Below the pieces are notes generated by a model. That model had not been told where the DNA came from. It made no database searches and saw only the letters and a program-made list of their open reading frames with translations. 64,000 nt of DNA from Alkalihalobacillus sp. LMS6 (lineage in GTDB: Bacteria > Bacillota > Bacilli > Bacillales > Bacillaceae_D). This document shows, in pieces, positions 35,514 through 44,308 of this stretch; position 1 is the first letter of the stretch; every line of letters begins with the position of its first letter. Made by a program: the position numbers and the translations under genes. The stretch lies in contig NZ_CP093302.1 in the NCBI RefSeq assembly GCF_024362765.1, positions 1,952,001 through 2,016,000 of the forward strand, given 5' to 3'.

Positions 35514-36655
35514 CTTGAACCAGCTCCAACGACAATGGAAAATAGCTGCCTAATTTTCTCCCAAAACGATCGTTCTTTCTCCTCCTCGCCTTCTTCATAG
35601 TAAAGCGGAGTGCTTTCCATTTCTTCGCCATTCGCGATAAATTTCAATGTGCCTACTGGCTTCGTCCGCTCCTCGTCACTTAGCGGCTGGGTAGGAGGAT
35701 GTACAATTTCAAGTTTTGGTTGAATTGCGCTTCTTTCTTCAGTCGTTAATGGGTAAATAACTGGGTGTTTAATAGTTAAATGATCGGTATAAGCATCCTT
35801 AGTATCTACTTGCACAGGACCAGCTTCAATTAATGTATGAAGCTGAAAGTGACGAAACCCCCAATTAAATAAATTCATATGGTCGTCCCAATCATTAGGG
35901 TCATTTAACGTCACCGTAATTAAATCAAGGCCGTCTTTACTCGCCGTTGACACGAGCGTTCGTTTTGCTAATTTTGTATAACCTGTTTTCCCGCCAGTTG
36001 AATAATCGTACTTTTCAGTAAGCAACCGATTTTTGTTGTGAAACACACGAACATTCTCTCCTTGTGAACGGTATTTTTTTGTTGAGGAAATTGTTTGATA
36101 CGTTTCATTTTCCATTGCATATTGGGTTAAAAGCGCCATATCATACGCACTTGATAAATGATCTTCATGTGTATCTAATCCATGTGGATTCCGAAAAAGT
36201 GTATGAGACATCCCAATCTCTTCAGCTTTTTCATTCATCATATACACAAATCCTTCTACACTTCCCCCAACGTGTTCAGCAATAGCCATCGCTGCGTCAT
36301 TCCCGCTTCTCATCATTAAACCGTAGACTAAGTCTTCAAGTTTCATTTTTTCCCCTGAGACTAAATAAAGAGACGACCCTTCTGTTCCCTCAGCGTTTTT
36401 TGATATGAGAACTGTTTCATCTAGCTTGCCAGATTCAATCGCTAAAATGGCCGTCATAATCTTTGTAATACTAGCGATTTTCAAAGGCTGGTGTTCATTT
36501 TTCCCATAAAGAACACGACCAGATTCTTGCTCCATTAAAACAGCAGCCTGTCCGGATATTGGAAAAGTCACTTGCTCTTTTGCATACACACTGCTGGCTA
36601 GTATTTGTAATAAGAAGCAACAGATAATGATGCTAATCATGCCTTTTTTTATCAT
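35510..36655 (-). CDS. dacB: D-alanyl-D-alanine carboxypeptidase DacB (sporulation type)
   Basis: A serine peptidase of the S11 family with a signal peptide (about 1-26). All three active-site motifs are present: SITK (Ser62, Lys65), SGN and KTG (GGKTGYT). It trims peptidoglycan stem peptides in the spore cortex. A C-terminal PBP5-like beta domain and a hydrophobic tail follow. The frame begins at a GTG (36676) without a ribosome site; the ATG at 36655 has GGGAG 12 nt upstream. A sigma-E-like promoter lies upstream, and spmA-spmB follow. Confidence 0.92.
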   Translation of the reverse strand: MIKKGMISIIICCFLLQILASSVYAKEQVTFPISGQAAVLMEQESGRVLYGKNEHQPLKIASITKIMTAILAIESGKLDETVLISKNAEGTEGSSLYLVSGEKMKLEDLVYGLMMRSGNDAAMAIAEHVGGSVEGFVYMMNEKAEEIGMSHTLFRNPHGLDTHEDHLSSAYDMALLTQYAMENETYQTISSTKKYRSQGENVRVFHNKNRLLTEKYDYSTGGKTGYTKLAKRTLVSTASKDGLDLITVTLNDPNDWDDHMNLFNWGFRHFQLHTLIEAGPVQVDTKDAYTDHLTIKHPVIYPLTTEERSAIQPKLEIVHPPTQPLSDEERTKPVGTLKFIANGEEMESTPLYYEEGEEEKERSFWEKIRQLFSIVVGAGSR

Positions 36656-36688
36656 GGATCGGCTCAACTCCCGCACAGTTTATATAAA

Positions 36689-36717
36689 AATTTATGCGAA
36701 CAAGCCCTAATTATGAC
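36689..36717 (-). promoter_or_regulatory. Possible sigma-E promoter of dacB-spmAB
   Basis: Minus strand GTCATAATT and CATAAATT about 15 bases apart resemble the ATA-N16-CATACANT pattern of the mother-cell factor sigma-E, which controls dacB in B. subtilis. The fit is partial. Confidence 0.4.
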
Positions 36718-37028
36718 AAGCTTCTTTAAATTCATGATAGAAAGGATCGATATCTTAATCAAGTCCACATCTCTGTGTAAAACCGCGATACACTGCTTTT
36801 AAAATTTAAATAGGTCTGTCTAAAAACGACATTTTTTCCTTGAAAATTAAACGTTCAATTCAATTGATCGTCATTTCTTATCGCGCGGATGGACACGCTT
36901 TCCACGGGCAACGCCTCAACTCCTTCGAGAACATCACTCTTGGAATTTCGGCCGGTTGCTTCTCCCGTCGGAGTCACCATCAACGCTAATAAGTAAGATA
37001 TGCGAGAAGAATATAATTTACATACACC
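36718..37028. other. Non-coding stretch upstream of dacB, no gene seen
   Basis: No frame with gene-like features is visible here. The stretch holds the upstream region of dacB, a palindromic repeat element (36888-36981) and the right end of an IS256-family relic. Confidence 0.6.
36888..36981. repeat. Bacillus-type palindromic intergenic repeat, about 94 bp
   Basis: The ends are imperfect inverted copies, GATGGACACGCTTTCCACGGG at the left and the reverse complement of CCCGTCGGAGTCACCATC at the right. The GC-rich core (ACGCCTCAACTCCTTCGAG) contrasts with the A/T-rich flanks. Sequences of this pattern occur repeatedly between genes in many Bacillaceae and are thought to be short non-autonomous elements. 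The match to that class is from memory. Confidence 0.6.
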
Positions 37029-37375
37029 CTAGTTCCACTCACTATATTTCTTAGTAGAGCCAAACCCATTTTTATGGATGTTCATGTGCACTGCATCGAT
37101 AAAACGATTGGCGGATTCCTTATTTGAAAACATACGAATGACTGTTTCTTGGCGTCTGATTTCTTCATTTGATCGCTCGTAATCTCCAGCTTGTAAATAA
37201 ACCATTCGCTGTTCTTCCATCAGTTGATGAAAGATGGTTGTGAGAATGGACTTGGCAGTTGGTCACTTACAGAAGTGTTAATGAAGCCTTGTATCTCTTC
37301 TCTTAATTGTCATCTGTATCTGGGTCATAGGAATTGCCTCCTGGTACATTTTTAGTGATGTAAAAACTGTGTACG
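37000..37375 (-). mobile_element. Internally deleted IS256-family insertion sequence relic
   Basis: The minus strand holds a start-like segment that matches the N-terminus of IS256-family transposases, then the C-terminus of such a transposase in frame, with the central catalytic part missing. The two outer ends share the partial inverted repeat TTACAT(A)CAC, as in IS256-type elements. The element is non-autonomous. It sits between dacB and the spoVA2-like cluster. Confidence 0.75.
37029..37328 (-). pseudogene. Truncated, frameshifted IS256-family transposase
   Basis: ATG at 37326-37328 with AGGAGG upstream encodes MTQIQMTI, an IS256-like opening. Two single-base changes break the frame: one after MTI, the other in QLxxS, where a G seems lost. 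A readable 63-codon frame (37029-37220) then gives the N-terminal phrase YLQAGDYERS followed directly by the C-terminal VIRMFSNKESANRF and STKKYSEW. The DDE catalytic core that should separate them is deleted. It cannot make an active transposase. Confidence 0.8.
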
Positions 37376-37446
37376 ATATTGGGCTAGTCATATGATCATT
37401 TCCACCCAATTATGTGGACTCTATCTAAGATCTCCCCCTACACAAC

Positions 37447-37488
37447 AAAAAAACCGCTGCGCTTCACCTAAATGTCAAAACGCACGGT
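37447..37488 (-). terminator. Intrinsic terminator after spoVAE
   Basis: Minus strand ACCGTGCG and CGCAGCGGT pair with one bulged G, then seven T, 9 bases after the spoVAE stop. Confidence 0.75.
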
Positions 37489-37496
37489 CTTTCATT

Positions 37497-37847
37497 TTAT
37501 CCTTTTGGTTTAAATACAAGAGCGGCAATAAACCCAAAAATAATTGCAGCGGATATCCCCGCACTTGTGATTTCAAAAATTCCCGTTATAATTCCGATTA
37601 ATCCTACTTGATCCGCTTCTTCCATCGCTCCTTGTACGAGGGAGTTCCCGAAGCTCGTAATGGGAACCGTTGCACCTGCACCTGCAAAGTCAACGAGGGG
37701 TTCATATAAACCAAACCCTGCTAATACAGCCCCACTTACAACAAGAGTTGACATCGTATGTGCCGGCGTTAATTTACACACATCCATTAATAATTGTCCA
37801 ATGACACAAATCGTTCCACCAATTAAAAAGGCCCATAAGAAGATCAT
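37497..37847 (-). CDS. spoVAE: Spore membrane protein SpoVAE (SpoVAEb type)
   Basis: 116 residues, almost wholly hydrophobic, four membrane segments, with the family phrase [16 protein letters not shown]. It is a paralogous fold to SpoVAC and together they belong to the channel that moves dipicolinic acid into and out of spores. Stop of spoVAD and start abut. Last gene of the yhcN-spoVAC-spoVAD-spoVAE cluster. Confidence 0.92.
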   Translation of the reverse strand: MIFLWAFLIGGTICVIGQLLMDVCKLTPAHTMSTLVVSGAVLAGFGLYEPLVDFAGAGATVPITSFGNSLVQGAMEEADQVGLIGIITGIFEITSAGISAAIIFGFIAALVFKPKG

Positions 37848-38864
37848 TTAATGTGCCCCCTTTTGCGATTCAATTACGACCGCATGAGCGATGCACGGAA
37901 TGGATTCTTTCTGTTGAAAAGATAGAGGAGACAATAGCGCGCCAGTCGCCACAACGAGTAGACGATTGAGTTGACCGGATTTCACTTGATTTAGCAAGTG
38001 CCCGTATGTGACAACCGCTGAACATCCTGGTCCACTTGCACCTGCAATGACAGGTTGATTTTCTTTGTAAAGCATTAATCCACAGTCTTGAAAGCGATCA
38101 TGACCTAATTCATATCCTTTTTGCTTAAGTAAGTCACGGCAAATCGGCAAACCAATCTGGCCTAAATCTCCAGTAACAATTAAATCATAGTCATCTGGTC
38201 CACGATTAAATTCTTTAAAATGAGCTTCAATGGTATCTGCTGCCGCTGGAGCCATTGCGCCACCCATATTAAACGGATCCGACAAGCCCATATCAATTAC
38301 CTTGCCCATTGTCGCTCCGGTTACGATCGGACCATCACCTGTTTTCGCTACTAAAGCCGCACCTGCAGCTGTTGCAGTCCATTGAGCGGTTGGCGGTTTT
38401 TGACCGCCATATTCGGTTGGATAGCGGAACTGTTTTTCTGTTGCAGCATTATGACTAGAAGCCACGCTAACTATTTGATTCGCGCCACCACCATTTACTA
38501 AAAAAGACCCTAGTGCTAAACCTTCCATTGATGTTGAACATGCCCCAAACATTCCTAAATAAGGAATGGCAAGTGAACGTCCAGCAAAACTAGAAGGCGT
38601 CAACTGGTTCACAAGATCTCCAGCAAGCAAAAAATTAACATCTTCTTTCTTTACTGATGCTTTTTTTAATGCGGTCGTGACGGCGCCTTCAACAAGCATC
38701 GTTTGTGCTTTCTCAAATGATTTTTCGCCAATCCACATGTCATCATGAAGCAAATCAAACGCTTCCGGAATTGCTCCATTTCCTTCAAACGGTCCACCTA
38801 CTGTACCTGTTGATACAATGACTGGATGAGAATCAAACCGCCAGCTTTGTTTTCCCACTAACAT
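37848..38864 (-). CDS. spoVAD: Stage V sporulation protein AD
   Basis: 338 residues with a thiolase-like fold, including ACSTSMEGLALG around residue 112 and SGPGCSA near 260. SpoVAD binds dipicolinic acid in B. subtilis. The ATG overlaps the spoVAC stop by one base. Lies in the spoVA2-like cluster. Confidence 0.93.
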   Translation of the reverse strand: MLVGKQSWRFDSHPVIVSTGTVGGPFEGNGAIPEAFDLLHDDMWIGEKSFEKAQTMLVEGAVTTALKKASVKKEDVNFLLAGDLVNQLTPSSFAGRSLAIPYLGMFGACSTSMEGLALGSFLVNGGGANQIVSVASSHNAATEKQFRYPTEYGGQKPPTAQWTATAAGAALVAKTGDGPIVTGATMGKVIDMGLSDPFNMGGAMAPAAADTIEAHFKEFNRGPDDYDLIVTGDLGQIGLPICRDLLKQKGYELGHDRFQDCGLMLYKENQPVIAGASGPGCSAVVTYGHLLNQVKSGQLNRLLVVATGALLSPLSFQQKESIPCIAHAVVIESQKGAH

Positions 38865-39334
38865 TACATCACCCCTGCTTTTATTAAGAGTGTTTTGACA
38901 AGAGCAATGACAAAAGCAGCCACTGTTCCAAAAACGATAACAGAACCTGCTAATTTAAACATGTTTCCACCTACACCTAACACATAGCCTTCTGTCCGGT
39001 GCTCAATCGCCGCTGAAGCAACGGAATTTGCAAAGCCTGTAACAGGAACCGCTGTACCTGCACCCGCAAATTGAGCAATTCGATCATAAAATCCTAAGCC
39101 AGTGATAAGTGTAGCAACGAAAATCAACGTGGCTACGGTTGGGTTACTCGCGGTCTTTTCTGTAAAATCAAAGAACGTGTAATAAAATACTTGTAAACAT
39201 TGACCAATTAAACAAATCGAGCCCCCAATTAAAAAAGCAATGATGCTATTTTTCAAGACTGGGCGTTTTTTCTCATATTGTTTTGCCAACGTTTGGTACT
39301 GCTGTTGATCCTCTGTAAGTTTTTTCTTAGCCAT
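38864..39334 (-). CDS. spoVAC: Stage V sporulation protein AC
   Basis: 156 residues: a basic, charged N-terminus (MAKKKLTEDQQQY) then four membrane segments with GAGTAVPVTGFANSVAS. In B. subtilis SpoVAC acts as a mechanosensitive channel for dipicolinic acid. It follows the yhcN/ylaJ-like gene by 10 bases and precedes spoVAD. Confidence 0.93.
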   Translation of the reverse strand: MAKKKLTEDQQQYQTLAKQYEKKRPVLKNSIIAFLIGGSICLIGQCLQVFYYTFFDFTEKTASNPTVATLIFVATLITGLGFYDRIAQFAGAGTAVPVTGFANSVASAAIEHRTEGYVLGVGGNMFKLAGSVIVFGTVAAFVIALVKTLLIKAGVM

Positions 39335-39344
39335 GATTACCCCC

Positions 39345-39773
39345 CTATTCTTTTACATGTGCCTCAACTTTTTTTAGTTCCTTTTCTACTTCATCATTTG
39401 ATAAGTGATCGCTTTTAATCTTTTCTTCAGCTTCAGCTAGTTCTTTGTAAATTTTCTTATCTGTAGAAATATGAATGGTTGAATCTGGATAAAGTGATTT
39501 AACCGCATCGAATGCTTGTTTGCGTACATCTTTCAAATGAAAACGATCTTTTTGTTTAACATGAAGGGCCATAATCATTACATCGCGATGCTGAATTCCT
39601 CTCACGCTTAATACTTCGTCCATCTTAATTAATTCTTCTTTTGCTCGATCGGACGCTTCTTGTCCTTTTCCTGCTGACTCTTGCAACATAAATGCTTGCC
39701 CTTGCTCATCTTCATAAGCCGTACATGCAGTTAAAAAAATGATAAGTATAAGTGCTAGTCCTTTTTTAAACAT
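39345..39773 (-). CDS. YhcN/YlaJ-family spore lipoprotein
   Basis: 142 residues. Lipoprotein signal ending in FLTAC (Cys17). The mature part contains a YhcN/YlaJ-type domain (LIKMDEVLSVRGIQHRD, then MIMALHVKQKDRF) and a charged helical tail. GGGGGGTGA precedes the ATG. Such lipoproteins lie at the head of spoVA2-type operons in several bacilli, so it is probably forespore-expressed. A possible sigma-G-like promoter lies in the divergent gap, with weak match. Confidence 0.85.
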   Translation of the reverse strand: MFKKGLALILIIFLTACTAYEDEQGQAFMLQESAGKGQEASDRAKEELIKMDEVLSVRGIQHRDVMIMALHVKQKDRFHLKDVRKQAFDAVKSLYPDSTIHISTDKKIYKELAEAEEKIKSDHLSNDEVEKELKKVEAHVKE

Positions 39774-39935
39774 TTGTTCACCCCCCGTTAAGTAGCAGTT
39801 GTTTGCTAGTTAGGGTGTATCAGATAGAAGACTTTACACATGAAATTATTGACATTCATTTGCCAGAATAGCTCAGCCGTTGAAACAGAAACTAGTGAGA
39901 TAAACGATACCTCAAACAAATCAGGTGACGACATG

Positions 39936-40619
39936 ATGCATAGCTATATATCCTTAACAACCGAGTTGATCATTGGTTTTTTTGCGCTCTTAATCTTATC
40001 GAAAGTACTTGGAAAAAACCAAATTACCCAGCTTACTCCGTTTGATTTCATTTCCGCTCTCGTAGTCGGGGAACTCTTAGGAAATGCGATTTATGATGAA
40101 AACATTAATCTTGTTTATGTGCTATACGCCATTTTTATATGGGGCTCTTTAATTTATTCAATTGAAATGATCACTCAAAAATTTCGATTCACACGAGGGT
40201 TACTTGAAGGATCTCCCTCCATTATTATTGCAAAAGGACGTATTCAGTATGATGAATTGCGGAAGAATAAATTAGACTTGAATCAATTGCAGCACCTTAT
40301 GAGAGAAAAAGGGGTCTTCTCCATTCGAGAAGTTCAGTACGGCATTTTAGAAACAAACGGCACGGTTAACATCCAGCGCAAACAGGCTTACAATACACCG
40401 GTAAACCAGCAACTCGAAATTTTTGATAAAGAGCCTAGTCTCCCTGTTCCGTTAATTATGGATGGCGAAATTATTTATGAAGGATTGAAACAAATTAATC
40501 AAACGGAAGAATGGTTAAAAAAACAAATTGAGCATCGAGGTTTTTTAAGCCATCAAGCGATTTTCTATGCAGAGTGGCTTGATGATCAACCACTTTATAT
40601 GCAGAACTATACGCCATAA
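39936..40619 (+). CDS. DUF421-family membrane protein (YetF/YrbG type), divergent from the spoVA2-like cluster
   Basis: 227 residues from the ATG at 39936 (AGGTGA 7 nt upstream; the ATG at 39933 is also possible). An open frame goes back to 39840 but adds a hydrophilic, unusual N-terminus without a ribosome site. Three membrane segments (about 7-85) carry ELIIGFFALLILSKV, followed by a soluble DUF421 domain (GSPSIIIAKGRI, then MREKGVFSIREVQYGILE). DUF421 genes accompany spoVA2-type clusters and are linked to spore heat resistance in that context. Confidence 0.82.
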   Translation: MHSYISLTTELIIGFFALLILSKVLGKNQITQLTPFDFISALVVGELLGNAIYDENINLVYVLYAIFIWGSLIYSIEMITQKFRFTRGLLEGSPSIIIAKGRIQYDELRKNKLDLNQLQHLMREKGVFSIREVQYGILETNGTVNIQRKQAYNTPVNQQLEIFDKEPSLPVPLIMDGEIIYEGLKQINQTEEWLKKQIEHRGFLSHQAIFYAEWLDDQPLYMQNYTP

Positions 40620-40744
40620 GAAACATGTGAAACTTTTGATTAACAAATGCGTAAAAAGGGTATAAAACGATAATATAATTGTGTTCATCTCCTTTCTTTG
40701 TATACAATAGAAAAAGATGACACGAATTGGAGGAGGAAAACATC

Positions 40745-41074
40745 ATGGCAATGAGAGATGTATTAAATAATGTTTATTCTTTAGGGGTCGGAGCAGCTTC
40801 AGCAAGTAAAGAACAAATTGAAAGAACGGTTAACGACCTTGTGCAAAGAGGAGAAGTAAAGCGGTCTGAATCCAATCAACTTGTTGATGATTTAATGGAA
40901 AAAGGAAAAAAAGCGCAAAATGAAATTGAATCGATGATTAGCGAACGGGTAAAACAATATTTAGTCTCGATGGATGTGGCAACGCAAGCGGAAGTAGACG
41001 CCTTAAAAGCGCGAGTTGCGATTTTAGAGAAAACGATGAATGAAAAAGAACAAACCGAATCAAAAAATGATTAA
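40745..41074 (+). CDS. Phasin-like granule-associated coiled-coil protein
   Basis: 109 residues, entirely helical and rich in charged heptads (from VLNNVYSLGVGAAS through KARVAILEKTM). It resembles small phasin/PHA granule-associated proteins (COG3937). GGAGGAGG is 8 nt before the ATG at 40745. It lies 24 bases ahead of the UbiB kinase gene on the same strand, so they are likely cotranscribed. No PHA synthase is in the window, so its role in polymer storage is inference. Confidence 0.75.
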   Translation: MAMRDVLNNVYSLGVGAASASKEQIERTVNDLVQRGEVKRSESNQLVDDLMEKGKKAQNEIESMISERVKQYLVSMDVATQAEVDALKARVAILEKTMNEKEQTESKND

Positions 41075-41098
41075 CATGTAAGAAAGGACAATTCACCA

Positions 41099-42766
41099 AT
41101 GCTGAAAAAAAGAATGCGGTACCTTTCAAGGTATCAAGACATTATAACAGCGCTCTATCACTATGGCTTTGGTCAAATTGTCCGAGACATGGGTTTACTT
41201 GAACGACGAAAGCGAACACGTTCAAAAAATAAAACGAAAAAAGACTCTGATCTCACAGTAGCAAAACGGATACGTCTACTTTTGGAAGAGTTAGGACCCA
41301 CATTTATTAAACTTGGTCAACTAGCGAGTACACGTGCTGATCTTTTCCCTCAGCACGTGCTTAATGAGTTGGAAGAGCTTCAAGATAATGTTCCGAGCTT
41401 TTCTTACCGTGAAGCGAAAGAGATTTTAGAAGAAGAACTTGATGCTCCAATCGAGCAACTTTTTCGCTCTTTTAATCCAGAACCCCTTGCGGCTGCTTCA
41501 ATTGGGCAAGTACATGAAGCCGAACTACCTACTGGTGAATCGGTAGTTGTTAAAATTCGTCGCCCTCATATTCAGCATACAATTGAAACTGACTTAGCTA
41601 TTCTTGAAGATTTATTAGAACTAGCGGAAGATCGCATTGCGTGGGTGAAAAAATTTCGCTTAATTGACTTGTTTCATGAATTTGCTAGCGCGTTAAAACA
41701 AGAAATTAATTATAAAAACGAAGCGCAAAACGCAGAGCGAATTAAACGTCAATCAAAAGATGAAACCACCATGTACTCTCCGATTATCTATTCTGCTTAC
41801 TCATCAATGAAAGTGCTGACGATGTCAAAAGTAGAGGGAACCAAAATTACAGAAGCTACATACGAAAAAGGATATGATCAAGAATTAGTCGCTGAACGCT
41901 TTGCTACAGGTATGTTTGAGCAAATCTTTGTTCACGGTTTTTTCCATGGTGATCCGCACCCAGGAAACATTTTCGTCACCAAAAACAATGATATTATCTT
42001 AATCGATTTCGGCATGGTTGGCCGCTTATCAGACGACATGCGCCATAGCTTAGCGCTGTTAGTTCAAGGATTAAAAAGTCGACATACCGACCGTGTGATG
42101 GAAGCATTATTTGCAATGGATATTGTGCATGAAGATGTCGACCGACCACGTTTGCACGATGATTTGGATTACTTGCGATTAAAATATTATGATGTGCCGA
42201 TGGCGGAGATTTCAATCGGCGAAGCAGTACAAGACTTGTTCGCCGTTGCGAACCAACATGATTGTTTAATCCCGCCAGATTTAACCATGCTTGGAAAAGC
42301 TCTATTAGCGGTAGAATCAATTGTTTCCCATCTTGCACCATCGATTGCAATTATTGATATTGTTGAACCGTTTGGTCGAATCTTAATAAAAGAACGCTAT
42401 GATCCTCGTCGATATGCTCGCAAGATTCAAAAAGAAACGCAGGATAGCTTTCATACGATTCGTTTATTACCAAAGGACGTTAGCAATACGCTTAAGGAAA
42501 TTCGTGATGGAAAATTAAAAGTATCCATTTCGATTGGGGAAATAAAAGACTTAATTAAAAAAGTAGACCGCATTAGCAATAAACTCGCTTTCTCCGTTGT
42601 GTTACTGTCTTTTAGTATTATAATGGCTGGCGTCATTATTGGTGGATCGCTTACTGCTGAACCAACAATCTTATTGCAAATTCCGGCAATTGAAATTGGT
42701 TTAACCATTACATCGCTCATGTTTCTATGGATTATATGGGCAATATTCCGTTCAGGCAGGTTTTAG
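41099..42766 (+). CDS. UbiB/ABC1/AarF-family atypical kinase
   Basis: 555 residues. The family motifs are present in order: the KxGQ-type extension FIKLGQLASTRADLFP, the alanine-rich nucleotide loop AAASIGQVHEA, the ion-pair lysine in VVKIRRP, the catalytic HGDPHPGN and LIDFGM. Two membrane segments lie at the C-terminus (about 497-545). UbiB proteins act in isoprenoid quinone or lipid homeostasis. A Bacillus role is not fixed. It stands between the phasin-like gene and cardiolipin synthase, so it may serve membrane lipid metabolism (inference). Confidence 0.88.
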   Translation: MLKKRMRYLSRYQDIITALYHYGFGQIVRDMGLLERRKRTRSKNKTKKDSDLTVAKRIRLLLEELGPTFIKLGQLASTRADLFPQHVLNELEELQDNVPSFSYREAKEILEEELDAPIEQLFRSFNPEPLAAASIGQVHEAELPTGESVVVKIRRPHIQHTIETDLAILEDLLELAEDRIAWVKKFRLIDLFHEFASALKQEINYKNEAQNAERIKRQSKDETTMYSPIIYSAYSSMKVLTMSKVEGTKITEATYEKGYDQELVAERFATGMFEQIFVHGFFHGDPHPGNIFVTKNNDIILIDFGMVGRLSDDMRHSLALLVQGLKSRHTDRVMEALFAMDIVHEDVDRPRLHDDLDYLRLKYYDVPMAEISIGEAVQDLFAVANQHDCLIPPDLTMLGKALLAVESIVSHLAPSIAIIDIVEPFGRILIKERYDPRRYARKIQKETQDSFHTIRLLPKDVSNTLKEIRDGKLKVSISIGEIKDLIKKVDRISNKLAFSVVLLSFSIIMAGVIIGGSLTAEPTILLQIPAIEIGLTITSLMFLWIIWAIFRSGRF

Positions 42767-42796
42767 AAACAGAAAGAAAGTTGTAGGTTGATACTT

Positions 42797-44257
42797 ATGT
42801 TTATTGAATTTGCAATGCCCACGTACCTCATTGCTGCACTTCTAGTCATTAATATTTTATTTGCAGCCATTTTAATTTTTATTGAACGAAAAGATGCACA
42901 AGCAACTTGGGCATGGCTACTCATTTTGTTTTTCATCCCCCTCGTCGGTTTTATTATTTATATCTTGCTTGGGCAGACGCTAACACGAAGAAAAATGTTC
43001 CAGTGGGAAGGAATAAAAAAAGTTGGGCTCGATCATTTAATTGATCAACAAAAGGAAGACGTTCTCAACCCGGATTTTCGATATAACAGCACGACTGTCG
43101 AAAATAATCGTGATTTGATCTATATGCATTTAATGAATAACGATGCGATCTTAACGAAAGAAAACCACGTTACCATTTATTCAGACGGCGAAAAAAAATT
43201 CTCACAGTTGCTTGCGGATATTCGTAGCGCACAGACATTTATTCACATCCAATATTACATTTTTCGCTATGACGGACTTGGAAAAGAAATCGTTGATGCG
43301 TTAACTGAAAAGGCAAAAGAAGGCGTTAAAGTTCGCTTACTTTACGATGATCTAGGTTCAAGATCGATGCGAAAAAAGTATTTAAAAGCATTTCGAGAAG
43401 CTGGCGGCGAGGTGGGGATCTTTTTCCCGTCTAAATTTACCATTGTTAACCTCCGTCTCAACTTTCGAAACCATAGAAAACTCGTGAATATTGATGGCAA
43501 ATGCGGGTATGTTGGCGGCTTTAACGTTGGAGATGAATATTTAGGAAAGAAAAAAAAGTTCGGTTACTGGCGTGATACACACTTGAGAATTGAAGGGCCT
43601 GCTTTAGCTGCCATTCAAACACGTTTTATTTTAGACTGGAATCAAGCAGCAAAAGATTATCACATCTCTTATCATAATCGCTATTTCCCAGAAGTTGAAT
43701 CAAAGGGAAATACGCCAATGCAAATTGTTTCGAGTGGCCCTGACTCAGAGTTCGAACAAATAAAAAACGGCTATTTAAAAATGATTATGGATGCAAGGAA
43801 ATCGATTATTATTCAGACTCCTTATTTCATCCCAGATAAAACGTTACTTGATGCCCTGCAAGTCGCGTCCCAAACAGGGATTGAAGTGAAAATAATGATC
43901 CCTAATAAACCTGACCATATGTTTGTTTATTGGGCAACTACGTCCCATATTGGTGAAATGTTAAAAGCAGGCGCAAAAATTTATATCTATGAAAATGGCT
44001 TTATTCATAACAAAGTACTGATCGTGGATGAAAAAGTTAGCTCTGTTGGAACAGCAAACATTGACCAACGAAGCTTTAAATTAAATTTTGAAGTGAACGC
44101 TTTTATCTATGATCCTATAATCGCAAAGCAATTAATTCAAGATTTTGCAGAAGACGTAAACGTATCGACGCTTTTAACGAACGAGTTATATGAAGCAAGA
44201 GGCAAACGAATCCGCTTTAAGGAGTCGATCTCTCGCTTACTTTCACCTATTCTTTAG
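42797..44257 (+). CDS. cls: Cardiolipin synthase
   Basis: 486 residues from the ATG at 42797 (a TTG at 42788 is possible but has no better site). Two N-terminal membrane segments are followed by two phospholipase-D HKD motifs: HRKLVNIDG and HNKVLIVDE, each with its downstream GG/N. It joins two phosphatidylglycerol molecules into cardiolipin. Third gene of the phasin-UbiB-cls unit, and followed by a strong terminator. Confidence 0.92.
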   Translation: MFIEFAMPTYLIAALLVINILFAAILIFIERKDAQATWAWLLILFFIPLVGFIIYILLGQTLTRRKMFQWEGIKKVGLDHLIDQQKEDVLNPDFRYNSTTVENNRDLIYMHLMNNDAILTKENHVTIYSDGEKKFSQLLADIRSAQTFIHIQYYIFRYDGLGKEIVDALTEKAKEGVKVRLLYDDLGSRSMRKKYLKAFREAGGEVGIFFPSKFTIVNLRLNFRNHRKLVNIDGKCGYVGGFNVGDEYLGKKKKFGYWRDTHLRIEGPALAAIQTRFILDWNQAAKDYHISYHNRYFPEVESKGNTPMQIVSSGPDSEFEQIKNGYLKMIMDARKSIIIQTPYFIPDKTLLDALQVASQTGIEVKIMIPNKPDHMFVYWATTSHIGEMLKAGAKIYIYENGFIHNKVLIVDEKVSSVGTANIDQRSFKLNFEVNAFIYDPIIAKQLIQDFAEDVNVSTLLTNELYEARGKRIRFKESISRLLSPIL

Positions 44258-44262
44258 ACCAT

Positions 44263-44308
44263 AAAAAAGGCTAATGCACAATCCATGTGCGTTAGCCTTA
44301 ACTTTTTT
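44263..44308. terminator. Bidirectional terminator between cls and the SOD gene
   Basis: AAGGCTAATGCACA / TGTGCGTTAGCCTT (one mismatch) with A and T runs outside both arms. The right arm overlaps the last codons of the opposing SOD gene. Confidence 0.85.

Noticed and set aside
39840-39935. N-terminal extension of the DUF421 gene
   Set aside because: The added 31-32 residues are hydrophilic and unlike the family, with no ribosome site; the ATG at 39936 is preferred.
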